Assembly: GCA_048201975.1 (NCBI GenBank)
Contig: DBFBGQ010000133.1
Location: forward strand, 1-16,254
Origin: Egerieenecus sp048201975
GTDB lineage: Bacteria; Bacillota; Clostridia; Christensenellales; Aristaeellaceae
Direction of reading: 5' to 3'
Length of the DNA stretch: 16,254 nucleotides
A program made the translations under genes and the position numbers. Shown here one piece after another: positions 7,355 to 13,819 of the stretch; positions within the stretch are counted from its first letter, which is position 1; each line of letters begins with the position of its first letter. Under the pieces are notes generated by a model that did not search any database, was not told the origin of the DNA, and worked only from the letters and a program-made list of their open reading frames with translations.

Positions 7355-7384
7355 ATTATAGCATGCGACCGCCGATCCTGTCAA
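7355..7384 (-). promoter_or_regulatory. Consensus sigma-A promoter of the T-box/trpB2 unit
   Basis: On the minus strand, TTGACA (7384-7379) and TATAAT (7360-7355) are both perfect matches, separated by 18 nt. The predicted start near 7348 gives a leader of about 355 nt, which is the T-box. Such a strong promoter suits control by attenuation and not by repression. Confidence 0.9.
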
Positions 7385-7550
7385 GCAGGGAACAGGGAAA
7401 AAACAGCGCCTGCATTATGGCCGCGATACGCCGCGCCTGTTCCAGAAAGAGGAGCAAGGGAAAAGGAAATTTGCTGCCCATGCAGAAGCTCTCTATCATA
7501 TGCCTGCCGGCGCCCTGATGCCGGCGGGAGAAAGCAAAGGAAGTGATGCC
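7385..7550 (+). promoter_or_regulatory. Intergenic region before the sulfatase; inverted repeat and weak promoter
   Basis: GGAACAGG (7389-7396) and CCTGTTCC (7436-7443) form an 8-bp inverted repeat 39 nt apart, of unknown role. A possible promoter for the sulfatase is TTTGCT with TATCAT about 18 nt later, near 7471-7500; the -35 match is poor. The octamer TGCCGGCG is repeated at 7505-7512 and 7519-7526 just before the Shine-Dalgarno site. Confidence 0.3.
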
Positions 7551-8912
7551 ATGAAGGCGAAGAATGTCGTATTTTATTTCTCCGATCAGCAGCGTTGGGA
7601 TACCCTGGGATGTTATGGACAGACGCTGCCGGTGACGCCCAACCTGGACGCGCTGGCCGGTCAGGGCACGCGGTTCACCCATGCCTTTACCTGCCAGCCT
7701 GTTTGCGGGCCGGCCCGCGCCTGCCTGCAAACAGGCATGTACGCCACGCAGACTGGCTGCTACCGCAACGATATCGAATTGCCGCTGCATATTCCGACCC
7801 TGGCCTCGTACTTTCACCATGCGGGCTACGAAACGGCCTATGTGGGGAAGTGGCATTTGGCGTCCAACGCGGACAAGGGGCTGCGATATGCAACCAGCGC
7901 GGTGCCTGCGGAGCGCCGGGGCGGATATCAGGATTACTGGATGGCGGCGGATGTGTTGGAGTGCACTTCCCATGGCTATGACGGCTACGTGTTTGACGGC
8001 CAGGGACGCAAGCATGAATTCATCGGCTACCGGGCGGACTGCATCAATGCCTATGCCATTGACTTTTTGCACAAGCGAAGGGCGGACAGGCCGTTCTTTC
8101 TCTTCATTTCCCAGATTGAGCCCCATCACCAGAACGATCATCAGTGCTTCGAGGGCCCGGATGGCAGCAAGCGGCGCTTTGCGCAGTACGAGGCGCCGGG
8201 CGATCTGCAGGGTACGCGAGGGGACTGGCGGGAGAATTACCCCGACTATCTGGGCCAGTGCGCCAGCCTGGATGAAAATGTCGGGCGGCTGGTGGATACC
8301 CTGCGGGATATGGGGGAATGGGAAAACACCGTCTTTGTTTATACGTCGGATCATGGATCGCATTTCTGCACAAGAAACGGGGAATACAAGCGCTCCTGCC
8401 ATGACGGTTGCACGCATGTCCCGCTGATCATCTGCGGGCCGGGCTTCGCAGGCGGAAATGTGCGGGAGGAGATGGTCAGCCTAATGGACTTGCCTCCCAC
8501 GCTGCTGGACTGCGCTGGCATTCCCAAGCCGGAGCAGTTCGCGGGGCGGTCCCTGTTGCAGCTGATGCGTGGGGACGCGGCAGAATGGCCGGAATCTGTG
8601 TTTATGCAGATCAGCGAGAGCCAGGTGGGACGGGCGGTCCGTACACAAAGGTGGAAATATGCGGTGCGCGCGGATGCCGATGGCTGGAAGGAAAGCAGCG
8701 CCAGCGTTTATTATGAGGATTTCCTGTATGATCTGTCCGTTGATCCCCATGAGCGGCACAACCTGGCGGAGGATGCAAGCTATGCCGGTGTGCGCAAAGA
8801 AATGGCGGCTTTGCTGCTGCGGCACATGGAAGCAGCCGGGGAACAATTGCCGGAGCTCCTCCCTGCCTCCGCCATGCCTGCCTCGATGCGGGCACAGCCC
8901 GGAAGGAAATGA
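7551..8912 (+). CDS. Type I sulfatase (alkaline-phosphatase superfamily)
   Basis: Hydrolyses sulfate esters, probably of a glycan-derived sugar or a small molecule. It has 453 residues. The maturation motif is intact: Cys52-Gly-Pro-Ala-Arg56 then ACLQTG, where Cys52 would become formylglycine. Metal-site and catalytic residues are visible: Asp12-Gln13 in FSDQQRWDTLGCYG, Lys100 and His102 in VGKWHL, His192/His193 and Asp267-His268 in YTSDHGSHF. There is no signal peptide, so it is expected in the cytoplasm. The start at 7551 is preferred over an in-frame ATG at 7500 because AAAGGAAG lies 8 nt upstream and the family's N-terminus begins here. The gene stands alone. No maturase (anSME) is in the window, and one must be elsewhere for activity. 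The exact substrate cannot be assigned from sequence alone. Confidence 0.92.
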   Translation: MKAKNVVFYFSDQQRWDTLGCYGQTLPVTPNLDALAGQGTRFTHAFTCQPVCGPARACLQTGMYATQTGCYRNDIELPLHIPTLASYFHHAGYETAYVGKWHLASNADKGLRYATSAVPAERRGGYQDYWMAADVLECTSHGYDGYVFDGQGRKHEFIGYRADCINAYAIDFLHKRRADRPFFLFISQIEPHHQNDHQCFEGPDGSKRRFAQYEAPGDLQGTRGDWRENYPDYLGQCASLDENVGRLVDTLRDMGEWENTVFVYTSDHGSHFCTRNGEYKRSCHDGCTHVPLIICGPGFAGGNVREEMVSLMDLPPTLLDCAGIPKPEQFAGRSLLQLMRGDAAEWPESVFMQISESQVGRAVRTQRWKYAVRADADGWKESSASVYYEDFLYDLSVDPHERHNLAEDASYAGVRKEMAALLLRHMEAAGEQLPELLPASAMPASMRAQPGRK

Positions 8913-8941
8913 TCTCTTTTCCACGCAGATCTCTGGCATGC

Positions 8942-8972
8942 AAATCCGGCCAGCCGAAGGCTGGCCGGATTT
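8942..8972. terminator. Hairpin terminator between converging sulfatase and MATE genes
   Basis: Perfect 14-bp stem AAATCCGGCCAGCC (8942-8955) with its complement (8959-8972) around a GAA loop. The A/T base of the stem gives a short T-run on both strands, so it can act in both directions, although without a long U-tract. Confidence 0.75.
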
Positions 8973-8989
8973 GCCATTGCGACGCGCGC

Positions 8990-10324
8990 TCAGTAATGGT
9001 ACCGCTGCCGTTTGCGGACCAGAAACAGGGCGCACAGGGCCATGGCCATGCATTCGGCGGCCACAATGGAAAACCAAACGCCGTCGATGCCCAGGACCAG
9101 CGGAAGCAGCAGCACAGCCGCCACCTGGAATACCATGGTGCGCAGAAAGGAGATCAGCGCGGAGGTCAGGCCGTCGTTCAGGGCGGTGAAAAAGCCGGAG
9201 CCGAAGATGGCAAAGCCCATGAACACGAAGGACAGCGAGAAGATACGGAAGCCATACACCGTCAGCTCCATCAGCGCGGGATCGTAGCCCACGAACAGCT
9301 GCGCCAGGGGCGAAGCCAACGCCTCCGCTGCCAGAACCATACCGATACCGAAGCTACCCACCATCACCAGGCTTTTGCGCAGCAGCCCGTGCAGCTCTCC
9401 GTGGTTCTGCGCTCCGTGATGATAGCCGATTACCGGCGCGGTGCCGATGGAATACCCAATGAACGCCGCGGAGAAGATCATGCTCACGTACATCATTACC
9501 CCGTAGGCCGCTACGCCGTTCTCGCCGGCGTATTGCAGCAGCTGCAGGTTGTACAGCATCCCCACCAGATTCATGGAGACGTTGCTCATAAACTCCGAGG
9601 AGCCGTTGGTGCAGGCCTTGAGGAGCGCTCGGCCGTCATACCGGGTGCGTCCCAGGCGCAGAATGCTGTCGTTCTTCCGGCCAAAGTAGAACAGGGGAAT
9701 GACACCTCCGGCCAGCTGGCTTAGCCCGGTGGCCGCGGCTGCCCCGGCCAGCTTGTACGCCTGCGGAAGCGAAAGCACCAGCACCGCGTCCATCACCATG
9801 TTGGTCATGCCGGAAGAGACGGTGACCAGCAGCCCCAGCTGCGGCTTTTCCGCCGTAACGAAAAAGCTCTGAAACAGCAGCTGCAGCACATAAAAGGGCA
9901 GCGCCAGCAGAATGATCCGGGCATAGAGCACGCAGTTTTCCAGCAGTTCCCCCTCCGCGCCCAGCGCTCGGGCAATGGGGCGGATGAACGCAATCCCCAA
10001 TGCCGCAAACACCACGCCCAGGGCAAAGGCGGCATAGGTGAATAGGGAAAAATACCGGTTTGCGCGTTCAGGGTCGCCCTCCCCGAAGGCCTTGGCCACA
10101 ATGGCCGTGCCGCCGGTGCCAAACATGAAGCCCACCGTGGAGAGGATCATCAAAAAGGGCATGATCAGGTTAATGGCGGCAAAGGGCGTTTTCCCCGCAT
10201 AGTTGGACACAAAAAAGCCATCCACAACGCCATAGACGGAGGTGAAGATCATCATGGCGATGGAAGGCAGGGTGAAGCGAATCAGCCTGCCGTAGGAAAA
10301 GTGGTCGGACAGTTGGATCTTCAT
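8990..10324 (-). CDS. MATE-family multidrug efflux transporter (MepA-like)
   Basis: Cation-coupled exporter in the cytoplasmic membrane, of 444 residues with about twelve hydrophobic segments in two homologous halves. Family features include VDGFFVSNYAG near residues 34-44 and GGTAIVAKAFGEGDPERANRYF near 71-92; a matching loop in the second half follows IGTAPVIGYHHGAQN. The start at 10324 overlaps the stop of the upstream kinase-like gene (ATGA), so translation is coupled; a long in-frame upstream extension is only the opposite-frame shadow of that gene. Third gene of a MarR-led operon, which points to induction by a toxic or signalling small molecule. The drug or metabolite exported is unknown. 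Confidence 0.95.
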   Translation of the reverse strand: MKIQLSDHFSYGRLIRFTLPSIAMMIFTSVYGVVDGFFVSNYAGKTPFAAINLIMPFLMILSTVGFMFGTGGTAIVAKAFGEGDPERANRYFSLFTYAAFALGVVFAALGIAFIRPIARALGAEGELLENCVLYARIILLALPFYVLQLLFQSFFVTAEKPQLGLLVTVSSGMTNMVMDAVLVLSLPQAYKLAGAAAATGLSQLAGGVIPLFYFGRKNDSILRLGRTRYDGRALLKACTNGSSEFMSNVSMNLVGMLYNLQLLQYAGENGVAAYGVMMYVSMIFSAAFIGYSIGTAPVIGYHHGAQNHGELHGLLRKSLVMVGSFGIGMVLAAEALASPLAQLFVGYDPALMELTVYGFRIFSLSFVFMGFAIFGSGFFTALNDGLTSALISFLRTMVFQVAAVLLLPLVLGIDGVWFSIVAAECMAMALCALFLVRKRQRYHY

Positions 10325-10941
10325 TGCGCCCTCCCAAAGTAAGCGGCGGCGAAGGCGGCCACGGGGACGGCCAGATCCTTGATCCGCCAGCCGGTGGTGT
10401 TCAATGTCAGGTGATAATCCTCCCGGCGGCCCCAGGCGGAGCCGGTGAGCAGCTCCCGGGTCCGGGAGCGCATTTGATCCACTTGTCGCATTTTCCGGCA
10501 CAGCTCCTTCTCCGTGAGGCGTTCGCTTTCCGGGGCGCGTTCCATGCAGCGCCGCACCTTCGCCTCTGTTTGCGCGCAAAGAAAAAGCCGCAGCGGCTGA
10601 TACTGCCGCAGAATGACGTCCGCGTTTCGCCCCACCAGGATGCAGTCCTTCCCCAGGGCGGCGATTTCCTCCAGCACGCGCTTTTGCGCCAGCAGCAGCT
10701 CCACCTGGCTGGACTGCATGTAGGCGGTGGACCCAAGGCTGCCCCGATAGGTGAGCGGATATTGCTGCCAGCCGTGGTTTTCCAGTAGCTTCTCCACGGC
10801 GTGCGGCTCCTTGCCGCACTGCTGCGCCACGGCAGTCAGAATTTCACTGTCGTAATAGTCCCACTGCAATTGATCCGCCAGGCGCTTGCCAAGCTCCCGG
10901 CCTCCGCTGCCGAATTCCCGGCTGATGGTGATGATTTTCAT
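10321..10941 (-). CDS. Cytidylate-kinase-like protein (Cytidylate_kin2 family)
   Basis: P-loop nucleoside-kinase-like protein of 206 residues. The N-terminus MKIITISREFGSGGRELGKRLA is the hallmark of this family: a glycine-rich loop at about 10-18 without the classical GK[ST] of true Cmk. YYDSEIL at about 29-35 and ILVGRNADVIL at about 101-111 correspond to substrate and core strands, and a lid-like Arg-rich region (MRQVDQMRSRTREL) follows. The reaction has not been established for the family as far as I know, and CMP phosphorylation should not be assumed. The gene lies 23 nt after the MarR gene, has the SD AAGGAG, and its stop overlaps the MATE start. The coupling suggests a role linked to efflux or to its inducer. 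Confidence 0.85.
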   Translation of the reverse strand: MKIITISREFGSGGRELGKRLADQLQWDYYDSEILTAVAQQCGKEPHAVEKLLENHGWQQYPLTYRGSLGSTAYMQSSQVELLLAQKRVLEEIAALGKDCILVGRNADVILRQYQPLRLFLCAQTEAKVRRCMERAPESERLTEKELCRKMRQVDQMRSRTRELLTGSAWGRREDYHLTLNTTGWRIKDLAVPVAAFAAAYFGRAQ

Positions 10942-10964
10942 CCTGTCGTTCTCCTTGCGTAGGT

Positions 10965-11402
10965 TTACAGCTTCTGCACCTGTATCCGGAGAGCCTCCAG
11001 GTACTTCTCCAGCAGGCGGAGGTGCTGGTCGATCTCCGCTTCCGTCCAGGTGGCCAGCGCCTGACGCTCAGCGTCATAGAGGCGGGCGGCGGTTCGATTC
11101 ACCATATCCTGCCCCGCCGGGGTCAGGCGCACCATCTTTGCCCTGCCCTGGTGGTGCTCCAGGTAAATCATGCCCTCCTGCTCCAGCTTACGGATGGCGG
11201 AGTTCACCGTTTGCTTGCTGATGCCGGTCTGCTTGTACACCTGGGTCAGCAGACATCCGTTGCCGTTGTCGTGGATGGCATAGAGGATGCGCATGACGCT
11301 GTCCGCAATGCCCAGATGCACAGAAGCCTGGTGGTAGACCGCGTCCGTCTCCGCCAGCAGGTAGTTGATCCGATGCAGCTTTTCTGAAATATGCTGATCC
11401 AT
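10965..11402 (-). CDS. MarR-family transcriptional regulator, probable autorepressor of the efflux operon
   Basis: Winged-helix repressor of 145 residues, normal for MarR. The recognition helix region is TGISKQTVNSAIRKLEQEGMI (about residues 59-79). The wing follows with HHQGRAKMVRLTPAG (about 83-97), and dimerisation helices lie at both ends. ATG 11402 is preceded by GGAGG with 5 nt spacing; an upstream in-frame ATG at 11456 lies inside the promoter and is rejected. First gene of a three-gene unit with a kinase-like protein and a MATE pump. Two palindromic operators cover its own promoter, so binding should shut the operon until a ligand releases it. The layout recalls staphylococcal MepR/MepA, although the operator sequence is different. 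Confidence 0.94.
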   Translation of the reverse strand: MDQHISEKLHRINYLLAETDAVYHQASVHLGIADSVMRILYAIHDNGNGCLLTQVYKQTGISKQTVNSAIRKLEQEGMIYLEHHQGRAKMVRLTPAGQDMVNRTAARLYDAERQALATWTEAEIDQHLRLLEKYLEALRIQVQKL

Positions 11403-11414
11403 ACGAACCTCCAT

Positions 11415-11463
11415 GTACGAAATCGTACTTGCGCATTGTAGTACGATTTCGTACATACGTCAA
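11415..11463 (-). promoter_or_regulatory. Promoter with two MarR operator palindromes
   Basis: Minus-strand promoter: TTGACG (11463-11458), a 17-nt spacer, then TACAAT (11440-11435). The 14-bp palindrome of arms GTACGA and TCGTAC around a 2-nt centre occurs twice. One copy at 11441-11454 fills the spacer; one at 11415-11428 lies just past the transcription start. The copies are exact reverse complements (centre TT or AA), extendable to 16 bp with AT at the outer ends, and 26 bp centre to centre, about two and a half turns. This is a strong repression design. Confidence 0.88.
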
Positions 11464-11474
11464 GGGAAAGGCAC

Positions 11475-11503
11475 AAAAAAGCCGGCCGCCCGAAGGCGAC
11501 CGG
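11475..11503 (-). terminator. Intrinsic terminator of the alpha-galactosidase gene
   Basis: Minus-strand hairpin CCGGTCGCC (11503-11495), loop TTCG, then GGCGGCCGG (11490-11482), with one T-G pair. It is followed by C and six T (11480-11475). It lies about 24 nt past the stop of the GH36 gene and just upstream of the MarR promoter, insulating the two units. Confidence 0.87.
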
Positions 11504-11526
11504 AGAGCGTGTCGGTGGGTGAACGC

Positions 11527-13707
11527 TTATACCCGGCGCAGGTGCAGCACCAGGCTGTCGTGATCTTCTCGAGGACCTGTTTCGCCAAAGCAGGCGCGCA
11601 GCCCTTGATGCTTCAGCACGCCGCCGGCATAGGAGGCGCCGTTGTCGTCCACGTACAGGGCCTGGTCGTCGATGTCCTCCACCCGGATGTAGATGTCCTC
11701 CTGGTTGGGGGCGGCCCGGAGCTGGAACACGCACAGCAGGAGCTCGTCCTGGCGATCGGAGGCGAACTGCCACGCGGCCACCCGGCTTTCGAAGGGGCTG
11801 CGCAGGCGGGTGAAGCGGCCCTGCTGGATCAGGGTGCGGAAGCGCTTGACATTTTCCACCTGCCGGCGAATCTCCGCCAGATCCTCGGGGGTTTGCGTGG
11901 CCAGATTCAGCTCATAGCCCATGTTGCCACCCAGGGCCACATCCCCGCGGAACTTCATGGTGGTGATCCGGCCCACCTGGTGGTTGGGCACGGCGCTCAC
12001 GTGGGCGCTGATGGCGGAGATGGGATAGACCATGCTGGTGCCCCACTGAATGCCCACGCGCTCCACGCCGTCGGTGTCGTCGCTGGTCCAGGTCTGGGGC
12101 ATGTAGGCCAGCATGCCGGGGTCAAAGCGTCCGCCGCCGCCCGAGCAGCTCTCGAAGAGCACCTCCGGGAAGCGGGCGGTAAGCGTGGCCAGGACCCGGT
12201 ACAGCCCCAGCATGTAGCGCACGTGCAGGGAGGGCATGTCCTCTGGGGCCAGGGCCGCGGAGCCCACCTCGTCAAAGTTGCGGTTCATATCCCACTTGAT
12301 GTAGTCGATGGCGCCGCCGGACAGCAGGTCGCTGATGGTATCGATGAGGTAATCCTGAATCTCCGGGCGGCTCATATCCAGGATGAGCTGGTTGCGCTGC
12401 TGGGTACGGTAGCGGCCGGGGGCGTGGAGGCACCAGTCGGGGTGGGCGCGGTATAGCTCGCTGTCCGGGGAGATCATTTCCGGCTCCAGCCATAGCCCGA
12501 AGCGCAGGCCCAGGCCGTGCAGCTTTTCCGCAAAGCCCGTCAAGCCCCCGGGGAGCTTTTCGGTGTTCACGGTCCAGTCCCCCAGGGAGCAGTCGTCGCT
12601 GTTTCGCTTGCCGAACCAGCCGTCGTCCAGCACGAAGAGCTCCAGGCCCAGCGCCGCCGCTTCCCGGGCGATGGACAGCAGCTTTTCCTCGTTGAAGTCG
12701 AAATAGGTGGCTTCCCAGTTGTTCACCAGCAGGGGACGGATGCGGTCGCGCCAGGGGCCGCGGCACAACCGGCGGCGGTACAGGGCGTGAAAGCGCTGGC
12801 TCATGCCGTTGAGCCCCGCGTCGGAGCGGACCAGCACCGCCTCGGGGGTATGGAAATCCTCTCCCGGGTGCAGCCGCCACTGGCAGGGGTCCAGGCCGGC
12901 CACCAGGCGCACGTGGTTCCGGGCGTCCTGGTTGACTTCCATCACGAAGCTGCCGGACCATACCAGGCTTACGCCCCATACCTCCCCCTGGTTTTCCTGC
13001 GCTCCGGGAGACAGCAGCGCCAGGAAGGGGTTATGCTCGTGACCCGAAGCGCCGCGGCTGGAGCGCAGGGTGAAGGTGGCGTGGGGGATGGGCAGGCGTT
13101 CGGGCTGGCGCTCCCGGCTCCAGGCGCCATGCAGGTGCAGCAGCTCCCACTCCCCGGGCAGTGTCAGGGCGCAGGAGAGCGCCCGCTCCAGCAGCAGGGT
13201 ATCCTCTCCAGCGTTGTGGAAGCGCACGGAGCTGGTCAGCGCGTGGAAGGCCTCCAGCACCGTATAGCAGAGGGTGACTTCCAAGCCGGTTTTGGCATCC
13301 CGCAGGGAAATCTCCAGGGTGACGGCTTCCTCCTCAGCCTCGGCATACACCGCGGGCAGGCCGGGGAGGGCGGGCTTTCCAGGGCGGATGGTGTGGCCGG
13401 CATAGGCCAGTACCGGGCAGCAGGAGCCGTCCGGCTCCCGGACAGCGCAGGCGGTGGGGCGGAAATCTCCCCGGCCCGCGGTGGGGTAGGCATAGGGGGC
13501 CAGCTGGTGATAGCCGTCAAAGGAGGCGCTGGGCGGGAAGCCCTGGGGCACGCAGGCAACGGCGGCCTCGGGCAGCGCCGCACCCAGGTACAGCTCCTGC
13601 AGGCCGGGATTGCCGCCGGGCTCGTCCATCACGCCCAGCACGCAGCTGAAGGTTTTGCTGTCGGTGAGGTGGAAGTGCCGGGCGGCGGCATCATAGGTAA
13701 TGGGCAT
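11527..13707 (-). CDS. Alpha-galactosidase, glycoside hydrolase family 36
   Basis: Cleaves terminal alpha-1,6-galactose from raffinose-type sugars, melibiose and galactomannan oligosaccharides; cytoplasmic (no signal peptide). It has 726 residues, the length of bacterial GH36 tetrameric enzymes. The beta-sandwich N-domain covers about 1-320, the barrel about 325-620, and a C-terminal beta domain the remainder. The nucleophile is Asp473 in YIKWDMNR and the acid/base Asp543 in TWTSDDTDG. The 70-residue spacing is the same as in the Geobacillus AgaA enzyme. VLDDGWFGKRNSDD, LWLEPEMISPDS and FESCSGGGGRFD are further GH36 signatures. The start at 13707 has AAGGAGG with 6 nt spacing; the in-frame extension upstream would run through the pfk terminator. 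No galactoside transporter lies next to it. Confidence 0.96.
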   Translation of the reverse strand: MPITYDAAARHFHLTDSKTFSCVLGVMDEPGGNPGLQELYLGAALPEAAVACVPQGFPPSASFDGYHQLAPYAYPTAGRGDFRPTACAVREPDGSCCPVLAYAGHTIRPGKPALPGLPAVYAEAEEEAVTLEISLRDAKTGLEVTLCYTVLEAFHALTSSVRFHNAGEDTLLLERALSCALTLPGEWELLHLHGAWSRERQPERLPIPHATFTLRSSRGASGHEHNPFLALLSPGAQENQGEVWGVSLVWSGSFVMEVNQDARNHVRLVAGLDPCQWRLHPGEDFHTPEAVLVRSDAGLNGMSQRFHALYRRRLCRGPWRDRIRPLLVNNWEATYFDFNEEKLLSIAREAAALGLELFVLDDGWFGKRNSDDCSLGDWTVNTEKLPGGLTGFAEKLHGLGLRFGLWLEPEMISPDSELYRAHPDWCLHAPGRYRTQQRNQLILDMSRPEIQDYLIDTISDLLSGGAIDYIKWDMNRNFDEVGSAALAPEDMPSLHVRYMLGLYRVLATLTARFPEVLFESCSGGGGRFDPGMLAYMPQTWTSDDTDGVERVGIQWGTSMVYPISAISAHVSAVPNHQVGRITTMKFRGDVALGGNMGYELNLATQTPEDLAEIRRQVENVKRFRTLIQQGRFTRLRSPFESRVAAWQFASDRQDELLLCVFQLRAAPNQEDIYIRVEDIDDQALYVDDNGASYAGGVLKHQGLRACFGETGPREDHDSLVLHLRRV

Positions 13708-13720
13708 AACAATCCTCCTT

Positions 13721-13734
13721 GCCCCGGAAGGGGC
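13721..13734 (-). other. Small hairpin directly before the GH36 Shine-Dalgarno site
   Basis: GCCCC-TTCC-GGGGC on the minus strand ends immediately before AAGGAGG. It could limit or guide ribosome access, stabilise the 5' end, or be coincidental in GC-rich DNA. The 112-nt region otherwise holds the pfk terminator and only a poor promoter candidate (TTGCGC with TACCAT). Confidence 0.35.
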
Positions 13735-13769
13735 GCATGGTATGCTGGGGAAAAGCAGGCGCAATGGGC

Positions 13770-13799
13770 AAAAGGGAGCGGCGCCCGCAAGGCGCCGCT
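13770..13799 (-). terminator. Intrinsic terminator of the phosphofructokinase gene
   Basis: Minus-strand stem AGCGGCGCC (13799-13791), loop TTGCG, GGCGCCGCT (13785-13777), followed by CCCTTTT. The stem is a perfect 9 bp; the T-run is short and offset by three C, so termination may be partial and the GH36 gene may receive some readthrough. Confidence 0.7.
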
Positions 13800-13819
13800 C
13801 TGGGTCAGATCCCGGCGGT

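Noticed and set aside
6994..7361. Several open frames in the trpB2 leader on both strands
   Set aside because: The region is explained by T-box RNA structure and the frames have no SD or domain.
7505..7526. Repeated octamer TGCCGGCG before the sulfatase as a possible repeat array
   Set aside because: Only two copies, 14 bp apart, in GC-rich DNA; no spacer/repeat pattern of a CRISPR and no further copies noticed.
10325..10819. N-terminal extension of the MATE protein by about 165 residues
   Set aside because: The extension is the shifted frame of the kinase-like gene, is Arg/Gly-rich without membrane segments, and the ATGA overlap gives the normal family start.
11413..12456. Open + strand frame starting inside the MarR promoter
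   Set aside because: It starts within the operator palindromes, has no SD, and is antisense to the GH36 catalytic region.
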